DNA of 64,000 bases from Flavobacteriales bacterium (lineage in GTDB: Bacteria > Bacteroidota > Bacteroidia > Flavobacteriales_E > Vicingaceae), in NCBI GenBank assembly GCA_015075325.1, contig JABTUP010000005.1, forward strand, positions 116,137 through 180,136, in the 5' to 3' direction. Every line of letters begins with the position of its first letter. The stretch's first letter is position 1. Below the pieces are notes generated by a model. The model saw only the letters and a list, made by a program, of their open reading frames with translations. It did no database searches and had not been told where the DNA came from. Below are positions 19,601-28,454 of the stretch, piece after piece. Both the position numbers and the translations under genes were made by a program.

Positions 19601-21741
19601 ATGTTAATCTTTATGTAGAAGATAGCCATGGTTGTAACCACGATACCACGATAACAGTAACCGTATCAGAAAACCCGATTGCAGATTTTGACCATACTAT
19701 TGAATGTTTTGGCACTTCTACAACATTTACCGATGCATCAAACAATAATGGAGGAACAACCAACATAGACACTTGGGAATGGGATTTTGATGGAAACGGC
19801 ACAATAGATAACACCACTCAAAGTCCAACCTTTAACTTTCCATCAGCAGGTAATTACCCCACAGAACTAGTGGTAACAAGTGCTTTAGGATGTAAAGATT
19901 CTATAACTATTAATGTTGTTGTTGATCCTATACCTGTTGCAAATTTTACAGCTACTACTGCCTGTTTAGAATATACAACAACTTTTACAAACAATTCAAC
20001 AGTTGCAACAGGTTCTATTACACAAAATGATTGGGATTTTGCTGATGGAACAGGAACAAGTGCATTACTTAATCCAACATATACTTACACAACAGCAGGC
20101 ACATTTAATGTTGAGTTAACAGTAACTTCAGATAGTGGTTGTGTTCACAGTGTTATTGTTCCTGTTACTGTTCATCCAAAACCTACGGCTGATTTTAATG
20201 TTACTGATGTTTGTTTAAATGTTGCAGCACCTATTACTGATGCTTCTGTAGGAAATGGTGGCACAGTAAATCAATGGCAATGGGATTTTACAAATAATGG
20301 CACAACAGATAATACTACACAAAACCCAAGTAATTTATATGCTACAGATGGAACTTTTGATATTAAATTAGTTGTATCTACAACAAACAGTTGTAAAGAC
20401 ACTATAATAAAACCAGTAACCATTCATCCAATGCCAACTGCCGACTTTATTTTTGTTAACGCTTGTTATGGTGCTGGAATTGATTTTACTAGCACATCAA
20501 ACGTAACTTCTGGAACTATCAATAATTGGAATTGGAGTTTTGGAAACGGACAAACATCAATATTAGAAAATCCAACTGAAAACTATGCTACAGAAGGAAT
20601 TTATAATGTTCAACTCATTGTAACAACCAACAGTAACTGTAAAGATACTGTTTCAAAAAACAATATTGAAGTTTGGCCTCTACCAGTAGTTGATTTTATT
20701 CCTACTACTGTTTGTTTAAATAATACCACTCAATTTGAAGACCAATCTACTGTTTCAAATACTTATACCACAAATACCATTACAGCGTGGTCGTGGAACT
20801 TTGGTGATGGCTCTCCACTTGATAACAACCAAGACCCAACCCATACTTACTTAACAGAAGGGGTTCATCAAGCAACTTTAGTAGTTACTACTAGCAACAA
20901 TTGTATTGATTCTATTACTAAAGATGTAACTGTAAACCCTCTACCTGTGGTGAATTTTGTAGCTGACAATTTTGAGGGTTGTGCTCCAGTAGATGTTACA
21001 TTTACTGATAATACAGCCATTTCTTCTGGAACTATTTCTAAATGGTTTTGGGATTTTAATAGTGATGGATACACCGATAATTACGGACCTAATCCACAAT
21101 GGTCGTTCCCAAACCCATCACACAGCAGTGTACGTAATTATAATGTAACATTAATTACAGAGTCTGATAAAGGTTGTAGAGATACTTTAACAATTCCTAA
21201 TTATATTCATTCCTACCCTAACCCACTAGCTAGCTTTATGTACTGGCCAAACGACCAAGCAACTATAGTGGATAAGGAGTTAACTTTTACTGATCAATCA
21301 ATAATAGGTTCGGTTTGGCATTGGGATATGGGCGATGGATTTACCTCTAGTGTTCAACATCCTGTTCACGAATTTCCTGATACAGGGTTTTATTTAGTAA
21401 CCTTAGCAATAGAGAATGTTTACGGATGCGTTGATACAACTCAAAAGTATGTTCAAATTAAACCAATGTATGCTATTTGGATTCCGAATGCCTTTACTCC
21501 AGACGGTGATTTTACTAACGATTATTTTTATGTTGATGGATATGGTATTAAGGAATTACAAATCCAAATTTTTGACCGTTGGGGGCTAAAAATTTATGAT
21601 GAAATCGGAATAGATCAATCTTGGGACGGAACTTACAAGGGTAATCTTGTTCCAACCGATGTTTATGTTTACAAGGTTAGAGCTAAAGATATTTTTGATG
21701 AATGGCACGATTATATTGGAAGAGTTTCTGTAATTAAATAG
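16621..21741 (+). CDS. giant PKD-repeat surface protein with type B T9SS sorting domain
   Basis: The protein has 1,706 residues and is predicted to be exported by Sec and then by the type IX system to the surface. Layout: signal peptide ending LIAQ; about 130 residues of helical pro-region; a Cys-containing beta domain (about 155-360, starting near GPGQPCNNADFETGNCNGW); a short Ig-like segment; then 14 PKD domains in tandem from about residue 435, each with the WDF or WNF core, an NP-T-x-Y turn and a G-x-Y/H-x-V-x-L-x-V strand, most with a Cys pair. The last 90 residues are a CHU_C/gliding-type C-terminal domain (IPNAFTPDGDFTNDYF, IQIFDRWG, YVYKVRAKD), the type B sorting signal that uses PorP/SprF partners; a PorP/SprF gene lies at 61.5 kb. 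Adhesion or matrix binding is inferred. Confidence 0.9.
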   Translation: MRTLLQNLSVAFLMVVSTNLIAQTNINVDKIYQVKDLLDDKILNVEIKEHFVREIRKTGLVPEIDNHDFEHFVLERYEIIYKPLIKNELSKFNQISQSHGRSLTVNIIAEMAKDFNTFKKKNPNYSAHNYNINSEDVDVFKLTPPINPDETYGPGQPCNNADFETGNCNGWEVITGTVPSAPSAEYSFTQTGTSACGTSPNHVIMTGGTDAQGGFPRVYPGSGGTSVMLGDGTGVNNGAARIRQTFLVDANSAAFSYHYAVVLNDAGHSSIDQPYFSVRMFDQSGNSIACGAYEVVAPTSSGSDPNFTSYSDGFYSDWRSAFAPLQGYIGQNVTIEFTTGDCSASGHYGYAYIDANCDPLQIIPSQTVICGGQPVTLTAPAGASSYSWSPGGETTQSITTNVPGHYEVFVTPVTGAACGLTLTADIGGSPDYPVAQFTANPTNVCVGTPITFTNTSYVVGTSSIDSVQWDFNSDGIVDNTTFSPTYTYPSAGNYTATLTVFNNGCEDETTQNVTITPGTTASFTTTPVCQGVPTSFTNTSSGGANTWGWDFDSNTSIDNSSQNPTFTFATAGTHAVTLNVSNSGSCPHDTTINVIVHPNPVANFTATDECLTTATTFTDASNVSTGSITGWSWDFDNNTTTDNTSQNPTHTYGTAGTQTINLTVTTDNSCTDSFSTTVDVFANPIANFSTDAPCEGNATTFTDLSLDGSVAISIWNWDFDNNATTDNTTQNPTFNLGTANTYPVTLYVEDANGCNHSVTQNVIVNPNPTAGFTFTNVCFGTTTGFTNQSNGNGGTINQFAWDFTNNGTVDNTNQNPTNGYSSAGTYTVELHVTTADGCVDSITRVVTVNPIPVADFSSTTECLGNLTTFTDESTVSTGGVTNWSWDFNDGSPADNNQSPTHVYASAGIYNVTLTVTSDSGCINNYSANVEVYTNPVATFSTDVACLTYATTFTDSSTPGDNPITIWNWDFDNNSTVDVSDQNPTFILPTAGTHNVNLYVEDSHGCNHDTTITVTVSENPIADFDHTIECFGTSTTFTDASNNNGGTTNIDTWEWDFDGNGTIDNTTQSPTFNFPSAGNYPTELVVTSALGCKDSITINVVVDPIPVANFTATTACLEYTTTFTNNSTVATGSITQNDWDFADGTGTSALLNPTYTYTTAGTFNVELTVTSDSGCVHSVIVPVTVHPKPTADFNVTDVCLNVAAPITDASVGNGGTVNQWQWDFTNNGTTDNTTQNPSNLYATDGTFDIKLVVSTTNSCKDTIIKPVTIHPMPTADFIFVNACYGAGIDFTSTSNVTSGTINNWNWSFGNGQTSILENPTENYATEGIYNVQLIVTTNSNCKDTVSKNNIEVWPLPVVDFIPTTVCLNNTTQFEDQSTVSNTYTTNTITAWSWNFGDGSPLDNNQDPTHTYLTEGVHQATLVVTTSNNCIDSITKDVTVNPLPVVNFVADNFEGCAPVDVTFTDNTAISSGTISKWFWDFNSDGYTDNYGPNPQWSFPNPSHSSVRNYNVTLITESDKGCRDTLTIPNYIHSYPNPLASFMYWPNDQATIVDKELTFTDQSIIGSVWHWDMGDGFTSSVQHPVHEFPDTGFYLVTLAIENVYGCVDTTQKYVQIKPMYAIWIPNAFTPDGDFTNDYFYVDGYGIKELQIQIFDRWGLKIYDEIGIDQSWDGTYKGNLVPTDVYVYKVRAKDIFDEWHDYIGRVSVIK

Positions 21742-21754
21742 AAGCCATTTTTCA

Positions 21755-21802
21755 AAAAAGAGAAAAGCCTATGAAAATTTTTCATAGGCTTTTCTCTTTT
21801 TT
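21755..21802. terminator. bidirectional terminator between the PKD gene and lolA
   Basis: A long palindrome (AGAAAAGCCTATGAAAA with TTTTCATAGGCTTTTCT) with A/T flanks serves the two convergent genes. Confidence 0.9.
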
Positions 21803-21816
21803 AGATTCAACTCATT

Positions 21817-22458
21817 TTACTCTCTTAAATCTATAATTTCAACTTTTGGATGCTTTGTTTTATCAAATGTAAAAAGAGTATCTGATAAAGCCGTGTTAGT
21901 TAAAAATGTTTTAATCTTATAAGTTGTTTCACTACCATCTTTACCAAAAACCTTTACCTCTTTAATTTCATTTTTTACTTTATCGATAAATAAAGTAATA
22001 CGATGAAAAGCTTTAGAACCTGCATCTTTTGGATAAAGATTTATTGAATGAATATTATTTTTTTCTTCAACATATTTATATTTAAAGCCTGTTTCATACA
22101 AAGTAAATAACTTATCTGGACTAAAAGTGCCATCATTATCATCAGCAGAAATTGTATTAATATGAACCTCTTCCGATTCTTTTATGTAAGTCCATACCGT
22201 TTTACCATCAGAAATTACTTCTTGCCCTTTAATCATCAGTTTATACTTATTTCCTTTGAGATGAAGTGACCCGTCTTGAGTTTCATTAACCCCATCTTTT
22301 TTGCTTTGTATACTAAGAGTAAAATCAGCTTTTATTGATGTATATGCTTTTGTTTTTTTACTAAGGTTATCTAAAATTGATTTAGCCTTTGGATCATCTT
22401 GGGCATTGATTTGAATAGCAAAAACAGTTGCTACTACGAATGTTAAAAATTTATTCAT
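21817..22458 (-). CDS. lolA: LolA-like outer membrane lipoprotein carrier
   Basis: Periplasmic carrier that takes lipoproteins from the inner membrane to the outer membrane. The protein has 213 residues: a signal peptide ending IQINAQ, then the LolA half-barrel pattern (SIKADFTLSIQSKKDG, GSLHLKGNKYKLMIKGQEVISDGKTVWTY split by turns). The C-terminal region has ITLFIDKVKNEIKEVKVFGKDGSET. It lies 11 bp after ftsK on the same strand; the ftsK-lolA pairing is common in Bacteroidota. The start is ATG. Confidence 0.88.
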   Translation of the reverse strand: MNKFLTFVVATVFAIQINAQDDPKAKSILDNLSKKTKAYTSIKADFTLSIQSKKDGVNETQDGSLHLKGNKYKLMIKGQEVISDGKTVWTYIKESEEVHINTISADDNDGTFSPDKLFTLYETGFKYKYVEEKNNIHSINLYPKDAGSKAFHRITLFIDKVKNEIKEVKVFGKDGSETTYKIKTFLTNTALSDTLFTFDKTKHPKVEIIDLRE

Positions 22459-22469
22459 TTTAATGTTAT

Positions 22470-24980
22470 TTAATTGTTTTGATTTTTCATATCTGACAAA
22501 TATTGTTCCAAAGTAGCAATATCAGCAATTAATACTTGCCGAGCTTTGCTTCCTTCAAACGGACCAATAATTTTTGCTTGTTCCATTTGATCGATTAATC
22601 TACCAGCTCTGTTGTATCCTATTTTCATTTTTCGTTGAAGTAATGAAGCAGATCCTTGCTGGCTAGAAACTATAATACGAGCTGCATCGTCGAACAAATT
22701 ATCTTTATCTTCATCATCAAAAGTGCCTGTTCCACCAGAAGCAGATTCGCCAACAAATTCGGGTAAAGTAAAGATTTCTGGATAACCTCTTTGGTTGCCA
22801 ATAAATTCACAAATTTGTTCAACTTCTGGTGTATCAACAAATGCACATTGAACACGAATAAGATTATTGCCTTGTGATATTAGCATATCTCCTTTTCCGA
22901 TTAATTGGTCAGCACCTCCTGCATCTAATATGGTTCGGGAGTTTATACCTGATGTAACTCTAAAAGCTATTCTGCCAGGAAAGTTTGCTTTAATAATACC
23001 TGTAATGATATTGGCATCTGGACGTTGCGTAGCAATAATTAAATGTATTCCAATTGCTCTTGCAAGTTGAGCCAAACGTGCAATTGGTGTTTCCACTTCT
23101 TTACCAGCAGTCATAATTAAATCGGCAAACTCATCAATAACCAAAACAATGTATGGAAGGTATTTATGACCATCGTTCGGATTTAATTTTCGTTCAATAA
23201 ACTTGCTGTTGTATTCAATAATGTTACGAACCATGGCATCTTTCAATAGTTCATAACGCTGATCCATTTCAATACATAGCGAATTTAGCGTATTAATTAC
23301 TTTCTGGTTATCGGTAATAATGGCTTCATCTGTATCTGGAAGTTTAGCTAAAAAATGGCGTTCAATTTTATTGTAAAGTGTTAACTCTACTTTTTTAGGA
23401 TCGACAAGAACAAATTTTAACTGCGACGGATGTTTTTTATATAATAATGAAGTAAGTACAGCATTTAATCCAACCGATTTACCTTGACCTGTTGCTCCAG
23501 CCATTAATAGATGAGGCATTTTGGCAAGGTCAAAAACAAAAGTTTCATTGGTAATGGTTTTTCCCATTACAATAGGAAGTTCCATTTTAGCATTTTGAAA
23601 TCTTTCAGATGCAATACAAGTCCTCATGGACACAATTTCTGGGTTTTGATTTGGCACTTCAATCCCAATAGTTCCTTTTCCAGGCATTGGAGCAATTATA
23701 CGAATACCCAAAGCAGCCAAGCTTAAAGCAATGTCATCTTCTAAGTTTTTAATTTTAGCAATTCTAACTCCTGCTTCAGGAACTATTTCGTAAAGCGTAA
23801 CTGTTGGTCCAATCGTAGCTTTTATTGAGGCAATTTTAATGTTGTAATTTTGAAGCGTTTCTAAAATCCTGTTTTTATTTGCTTCAAGCTCTTCCGGTGT
23901 AACCGTTTTTTGGGTATTTCCGAAATCTTTTAATAAATCGAGCGGAGGAAGTTGGTATGATGATAAATCAAGTGTTGGGTCGTATTCTCCAAATTCAGAA
24001 ACCTTTTGATTAATTTCTGCTTCTGTTAGAATTTCTTCTTTTTCCTCAACTTCCTCAATTACAAAAGAAACGGTTTCATTTTTTATCACATTTTCATTAA
24101 GTGCAGTTCTTTCGGTCGATAATTCTATTGGTTTTTCTTCTTCTACAGAATCATTTGTTGTAATCAGTTCAATCGTTTCTTCCTTTTCAACAGGTTGTTG
24201 TAAATCGTTATGTATTGGTGTTATTACCTTATTTTCTTTAAATTTATTTTCTGTTTTCAATACGATATCCTCTTCATTAAATTCCTCCATATCATCATCT
24301 ATACTATCTTCATTGTTTTGTTTCGCTTCTTTTGGTTGAGATGTCTTGCTAAATGAAATATTAAAATTGATAATAAGGTACGTTAGCAATGAAAAAACTA
24401 AAACAAGGCCTACTCCAATTTTACCTAAAACACTAATTAACCAAATGTTACTTTGATAACCAAATGCTCCTCCTAAAATAGGTTGTTTGGCAAATACATA
24501 AGCTAAAGCAACTGACAACCATACGATAGAAAAAAGAGAATAATTAAATGACTTTTTGATAGACAGCAGTTCCACTTTAAACAATAGTCTAAAACCCAAA
24601 ACAAAAGCTAAGAATGAAAAAATAAATGAAGAAACTCCGAATCCGCTAAAAATAAATTGATGAGACAACAATGCTCCAAATTTACCCATCCAATTTTCAA
24701 GAACTATTTCGCTGTTAAACAAAATATTATACCACGAATCGCCTAATTTGTCTTGATCAATTTTCCAAGTAAATAAATATGATGCAAAAGATAAAACGAT
24801 AAAAATCGAAAAAATTAGTAGTGTTACCCCCGTAATTTTAACTACTTTTTCGCTTACAATAAATTGCACAATTCTTTTAAAGAAATTAGTATCCGATTTA
24901 GTTTTGTTCGGCTTTTCATTTGCAACATTCGTTTTTTCGTTTTCGATGTTAGGTTTTGACTTAAATTGGTTTTTTGTCAT
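22470..24980 (-). CDS. ftsK: DNA translocase FtsK
   Basis: Septal DNA pump that clears and aligns chromosome dimers at division. The protein has 836 residues. The N-terminal part has about four membrane helices (residues 48-70, 105-135, 150-165, 182-206), then an acidic, low-complexity linker (210-330). The motor follows: alpha domain about 360-480, Walker A GATGQGKS at 495-502, Walker B VLVIDEFADLI at 612-622, and IATQRPDANIITG. The C-terminal gamma winged helix ends with KMKIGYNRAGRLIDQMEQ, the KOPS-reading domain. The start is ATG with a TAccTTTG box 24 bp upstream. Confidence 0.95.
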   Translation of the reverse strand: MTKNQFKSKPNIENEKTNVANEKPNKTKSDTNFFKRIVQFIVSEKVVKITGVTLLIFSIFIVLSFASYLFTWKIDQDKLGDSWYNILFNSEIVLENWMGKFGALLSHQFIFSGFGVSSFIFSFLAFVLGFRLLFKVELLSIKKSFNYSLFSIVWLSVALAYVFAKQPILGGAFGYQSNIWLISVLGKIGVGLVLVFSLLTYLIINFNISFSKTSQPKEAKQNNEDSIDDDMEEFNEEDIVLKTENKFKENKVITPIHNDLQQPVEKEETIELITTNDSVEEEKPIELSTERTALNENVIKNETVSFVIEEVEEKEEILTEAEINQKVSEFGEYDPTLDLSSYQLPPLDLLKDFGNTQKTVTPEELEANKNRILETLQNYNIKIASIKATIGPTVTLYEIVPEAGVRIAKIKNLEDDIALSLAALGIRIIAPMPGKGTIGIEVPNQNPEIVSMRTCIASERFQNAKMELPIVMGKTITNETFVFDLAKMPHLLMAGATGQGKSVGLNAVLTSLLYKKHPSQLKFVLVDPKKVELTLYNKIERHFLAKLPDTDEAIITDNQKVINTLNSLCIEMDQRYELLKDAMVRNIIEYNSKFIERKLNPNDGHKYLPYIVLVIDEFADLIMTAGKEVETPIARLAQLARAIGIHLIIATQRPDANIITGIIKANFPGRIAFRVTSGINSRTILDAGGADQLIGKGDMLISQGNNLIRVQCAFVDTPEVEQICEFIGNQRGYPEIFTLPEFVGESASGGTGTFDDEDKDNLFDDAARIIVSSQQGSASLLQRKMKIGYNRAGRLIDQMEQAKIIGPFEGSKARQVLIADIATLEQYLSDMKNQNN

Positions 24981-25003
24981 TTAGTTGGAATTTCTTTAAC
25001 AAT

Positions 25004-25011
25004 CAAAGGTA
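25004..25011 (-). promoter_or_regulatory. -7 promoter box for ftsK-lolA
   Basis: TACCTTTG on the minus strand, 24 bp before the ftsK ATG. A TTTG lies upstream at 25028-25031 but with a short 16-bp spacer. Confidence 0.4.
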
Positions 25012-25109
25012 TTTAATTCAATAGCAACAAAATAGTTACAAACAGTAATTAAGTAACAATATAGTGTGAATAAATATTGTTTAAAAAAGAAAGAAAAACG
25101 TGTGATTAA

Positions 25110-25805
25110 CTATTTGAAACTATCAAAAATTTCCTGCATTTCTTTGTCCATTTCTGGTTCAGAAATTAGGGTGTATCCTGTTGGCAGAAGAAATTCTTCA
25201 TCATCTACCTTTTTAAATTCAATTTTACTTGCAGTAAATCGCATACAAACGCCATATTTTTCATACTGATATTCTAAAAGAACTCCTGGTATTTCTACAT
25301 ATTCATTACACCAATTGGGTGTTTCAATATTTATTTTGTCGGTATAATATACTGTAAATGCGTCTTGTGCTTCATTATTTACATTTACAATGGCTTTATT
25401 GCAATGATAACCAATTATTTCTTTTACTTCATCGGTAAACTCAATAGTGTAAGCAGGTTTGCTAGCCATTGATTTAGCAATACCATCGCCATCTAGTTTT
25501 AAAGCATATTTTTTGTTTATCAACTTTACAATTTGAATATACTCACTATTACTTTTATTACAAATGAAACTCGATTTAAACATACCCATTCCGGCACTAA
25601 GACTATTCGAATAGGTGTTATCTTTAAATTTTACATGCATTTTATCAGGCATAAAATCACGCATAAAATTATCCTTTTCCATTTTTGGATAAGTTACTTT
25701 ATATTCAATAACACCTTCAGTTTTATTGCTAACACCATCTCCACATCCAACAAAAGTGAATGTAACTGCTAATAGAAGTATTATAAGGTTAAATAGTTTA
25801 TTCAA
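25110..25805 (-). CDS. secreted lipoprotein of unknown function
   Basis: With the chosen TTG start at 25805 the protein has 231 residues and begins NKLFNLIILLLAVTFTFVGCGDG after the initiator: a clean lipoprotein signal with Cys in VGC. A longer version from GTG at 25829 is rejected because that codon lies within the TATATTTG promoter box (25829-25836). The mature part is beta-rich (GVIEYKVTYPKM, HVKFKDNTYSNSL, KAIVNVNNEAQDAFTVYYTD), resembling DUF4412-type envelope proteins, but I cannot assign a family with confidence. It sits alone between speA and ftsK. Confidence 0.7.
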   Translation of the reverse strand: MNKLFNLIILLLAVTFTFVGCGDGVSNKTEGVIEYKVTYPKMEKDNFMRDFMPDKMHVKFKDNTYSNSLSAGMGMFKSSFICNKSNSEYIQIVKLINKKYALKLDGDGIAKSMASKPAYTIEFTDEVKEIIGYHCNKAIVNVNNEAQDAFTVYYTDKINIETPNWCNEYVEIPGVLLEYQYEKYGVCMRFTASKIEFKKVDDEEFLLPTGYTLISEPEMDKEMQEIFDSFK

Positions 25806-25828
25806 AACCAATTTTTTGGCGTAAAGCA

Positions 25829-25836
25829 CAAATATA
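25829..25836 (-). promoter_or_regulatory. -7 promoter box for the lipoprotein gene
   Basis: TATATTTG on the minus strand, predicting a start of transcription near 25822, between the box and the TTG start codon at 25805. An AT-rich inverted repeat (TTTTTAAGATT with AATCTTAAAAA, 25844-25872) lies just upstream. Confidence 0.5.
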
Positions 25837-25901
25837 TTAATCTTTTTAAGATTTACAGATTAATCTTAAAAAATTGAAGTTAAAGGAGTAACAACGCTCG
25901 A

Positions 25902-27302
25902 TTAATAACCTAAAATCTTCAACATCGATTTGGCACTTTGTTCTTTACTAAAAAGTTTTGTGGTATATTCTCCTTCTTCATCTCTATCAACTACCACATG
26001 TTTTGGCGATGGAATTAAGCAGTGTTTAATACCCCCATAACCGCTTAACGATTCTTGATAGGCTCCTGTATTAAAAAAAGCGATATACAAAGGTTCTTCA
26101 TTAGAGTTATCTACTTTAGGCAAGAAAATTTGACTAATATGTGCTTCTGAGTTGTAATAATCTAAACTATCACAGGTCATTCCACCTAAGTTAGCTCGTT
26201 GAAACTCTTTATTCCAATGGTTTATCGCCAATAAAATGTACCGCTGGTTTATTGCCCAAGCATCAGGTAATGTTGTAATAAAAGAATTGTCAATCATATA
26301 CCACATTTCGGTATCATTTTGTTCTTTAACATCAATAATAGAATAAATGTTTACTCCACTTTCAGCAACGGTAAACGATCCAAACTCGGTAAATATATTT
26401 GGTTCTTTTACACCTTTACTGTTGCAATAGTCTTTAATTTGAGCTACAACTTCTTCAATGATATATTCGTATTGAAACTCAAATCCTAAAGAATTTTTAA
26501 AAGGAAGTCCTCCTCCTATGTTTAAGCCCTCAAGTTCAGGGCAAATGGTTTTCAAGTCACAATACACACCAAGTGCTTTAAGAAGCTCCGACCAATAATA
26601 TGTAGTATCTCTAATTCCTGTATTAATAAAGAAATGAAGCATTTTTAGCTTAATATTCTTATTTGGTTTTATTTTGGTTTTGTAAAAATCTTTTATGTCT
26701 TTATGTCGAATACCAAGTCTTGAGGTATAAAACTGAAACGAAGGTTCTTCTTCGGAAGCTATTCTTATTCCAATATTAATTTCTCGGGTATTTTTTATAT
26801 TTTTTATATAATAATCTAACTCGCCTTTATTATCAAGAACTGGAACAATATTGAAACCACTTTTCATTAAATCTGTAATGCCTTCTAAGTATGGTTCGCG
26901 TTTAAACCCATTACTAATGATGTAGTTACTTTTCGATAATTTTTTTTCTTCAAAAAGTTGTTTCAATATCTCAATATCATAAGCAGATGACGTTTCGATA
27001 TGAGCATCACTTTTCAATACTTCTTCTAAAATGAAGGAAAAATGAGAACTTTTTGTGCAATAACAATAAGTATAATTACCTTCGTAGTCAACTTTTGCCA
27101 TTGCTACCTTAAACATGGTTTTAGCCTTGTTTATTTGTTCTGATATTTTTGGAAGATAAGTTAATTTTAAAGGTGTTCCGTATTGTTTAATAATATCCAT
27201 TAAAGGTATTTTATGAAAATACAGTTCATTTTCGATAACTTCGTAACCATCTTGAGGGAAGAAGAAAGTTTGTTCTATTAAATCTTGATACTTATTTTTC
27301 AT
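25902..27302 (-). CDS. speA: biosynthetic arginine decarboxylase (PLP fold type III)
   Basis: Converts L-arginine to agmatine and CO2, the first step of polyamine synthesis. The protein has 466 residues, the compact Bacteroidetes form. The PLP lysine is probably Lys84 in YCYCTKSSH. HIETSSAYDIEIL, the glycine-rich GLNIGGGLPF and FTEFGSFTVAESG follow the SpeA/LysA barrel plan; YYNSEAHISQIFLP and FFNTGAYQESLSGYGG end the second domain. The start is ATG. It is divergent from the ureohydrolase gene (81-bp gap), which would act on its product. Confidence 0.88.
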   Translation of the reverse strand: MKNKYQDLIEQTFFFPQDGYEVIENELYFHKIPLMDIIKQYGTPLKLTYLPKISEQINKAKTMFKVAMAKVDYEGNYTYCYCTKSSHFSFILEEVLKSDAHIETSSAYDIEILKQLFEEKKLSKSNYIISNGFKREPYLEGITDLMKSGFNIVPVLDNKGELDYYIKNIKNTREINIGIRIASEEEPSFQFYTSRLGIRHKDIKDFYKTKIKPNKNIKLKMLHFFINTGIRDTTYYWSELLKALGVYCDLKTICPELEGLNIGGGLPFKNSLGFEFQYEYIIEEVVAQIKDYCNSKGVKEPNIFTEFGSFTVAESGVNIYSIIDVKEQNDTEMWYMIDNSFITTLPDAWAINQRYILLAINHWNKEFQRANLGGMTCDSLDYYNSEAHISQIFLPKVDNSNEEPLYIAFFNTGAYQESLSGYGGIKHCLIPSPKHVVVDRDEEGEYTTKLFSKEQSAKSMLKILGY

Positions 27303-27383
27303 TTTTACAATTTGAGTGAGTTAGATTGAGACAAAAGTAATAAAGTAATTGACTTAGGTGTTTAATTTTAGATTAAATTAACT

Positions 27384-28331
27384 ATGAAGGAGATAAAAAT
27401 AATTAAAAACCGATCGGATATAGGTGCTGGAACCAGAGGTGCCGACATGGGAGTTGATGCAATTGAAATAGCAGCAATCAATGCTGGTAGCAACTTCTTT
27501 AAACAACACGAATACATCGATGTTCCTACCTCAAATGAGGCGATTTACGAAAAACAAAACACTCCTTATGCGTTACGCATTGGTAAAGTACGTGAAGTTT
27601 GTGAGAATTTATGTGGCTATGTAAAAGATACCTTGTTGGAAAATAAATTTCCTTTGGTTCTTTCGGGAGACCATTCATCTGCTTTAGGTACAATAAGTGG
27701 AGTTAAATGTGCTTATCCTGATAAAAGAATTGGTGTAGTGTGGATTGATGCTCATGCTGATATGCATTCTCCTTATACAACACCTTCGGGCAATATTCAC
27801 GGAATGCCTTTAGCTGCAGCTTTGGCTGACGATAACAAGGAATGCGGGAACAATCAAGTTACACCAACTACTTTAGAAAACTGGGAAGCCATGAAAAATA
27901 TTGGTGGAATTTCTCCAAAAATACTTCATGATGATTTGGTTTACTTTGGAGTTAGAAGTACTGAGGAACCAGAAGATTATAAGATTGAAAAACATGGAGT
28001 GAAGAATTACAAAGTGGAAGAGGTTCGCTATAGAGGTATGGAAGTTTGTATAGCTGAAGCATTAGACAAGTTGAAAAATGCTGATTTAATTTACATTTCG
28101 TTTGATGTGGATAGTATGGATTGTGATTTGATTTCGAAAGGAACGGGAACTCCAGTTTCGAAAGGATTTGACCAACATGAAATTAAACAAATTATTAAAG
28201 GCATTATTACTTCGGGTAAAGTTGCTTGTATAGAAATTGTTGAAGTAAATCCTTGTTTGGACAATAAAGGTAACGCGATGGCAGAAACAGCTTTTGAGGT
28301 GTTACACGATGTTACTCAGTTAATTGAATAA
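27384..28331 (+). CDS. ureohydrolase (arginase/agmatinase family)
   Basis: The protein has 315 residues. The Mn2 site is complete: SGDHS with His97, DAHAD with Asp122, His124 and Asp126, and SFDVDSMD with Asp241 and Asp243. The segment TTPSGNIHG is arginase-like rather than agmatinase-like. However, the Asn that in arginase follows the metal motif (DINTP) and contacts the substrate carboxylate is replaced here by His128 (DMHSP). Being divergent from arginine decarboxylase, an agmatinase role (agmatine to putrescine and urea) is plausible; arginase (arginine to ornithine) is the alternative. No gene symbol is given for that reason. The start is ATG. Confidence 0.85.
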   Translation: MKEIKIIKNRSDIGAGTRGADMGVDAIEIAAINAGSNFFKQHEYIDVPTSNEAIYEKQNTPYALRIGKVREVCENLCGYVKDTLLENKFPLVLSGDHSSALGTISGVKCAYPDKRIGVVWIDAHADMHSPYTTPSGNIHGMPLAAALADDNKECGNNQVTPTTLENWEAMKNIGGISPKILHDDLVYFGVRSTEEPEDYKIEKHGVKNYKVEEVRYRGMEVCIAEALDKLKNADLIYISFDVDSMDCDLISKGTGTPVSKGFDQHEIKQIIKGIITSGKVACIEIVEVNPCLDNKGNAMAETAFEVLHDVTQLIE

Positions 28332-28334
28332 ATA

Positions 28335-28376
28335 GCCTCCCCAACCCCACCGAAGGAGGGGCTTGTATTGATGCTA
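28335..28376 (+). repeat. GC-rich 'CCTCCCC...GGAGGG' repeat, copy 1
   Basis: A 42-bp class unit starting AGCCTCCCCAACCCC and ending near TGATGCT follows the ureohydrolase stop. It closely matches the unit at 36417-36458 in hemB. Confidence 0.7.
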
Positions 28377-28395
28377 TAAAAATAGGAAAACTTAA

Positions 28396-28450
28396 TCAGC
28401 GTTTATCTGCGACATCTGCGAGAAAAACAAAAGTAAAATTTGCGAGAAAT
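28396..28450. repeat. dispersed 'ATCTGCG' repeat, copy 2
   Basis: Contains AATCAGCGTTTATCTGCG, ACATCTGCGAGAAA and TTTGCGAGAAAT directly before argS. Related to 11205-11275 and 38992-39090. Confidence 0.55.
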
Positions 28451-28454
28451 AAAT

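Noticed and set aside
16621..21741. Minus-strand open frames within the PKD gene (several of 68-97 residues)
   Set aside because: They are shadows of the repetitive coding strand, with no start context and no recognisable domain.
28440..28454. TTG start of argS five codons upstream
   Set aside because: It lies inside a dispersed repeat, and an ATG with the usual argS N-terminus follows.
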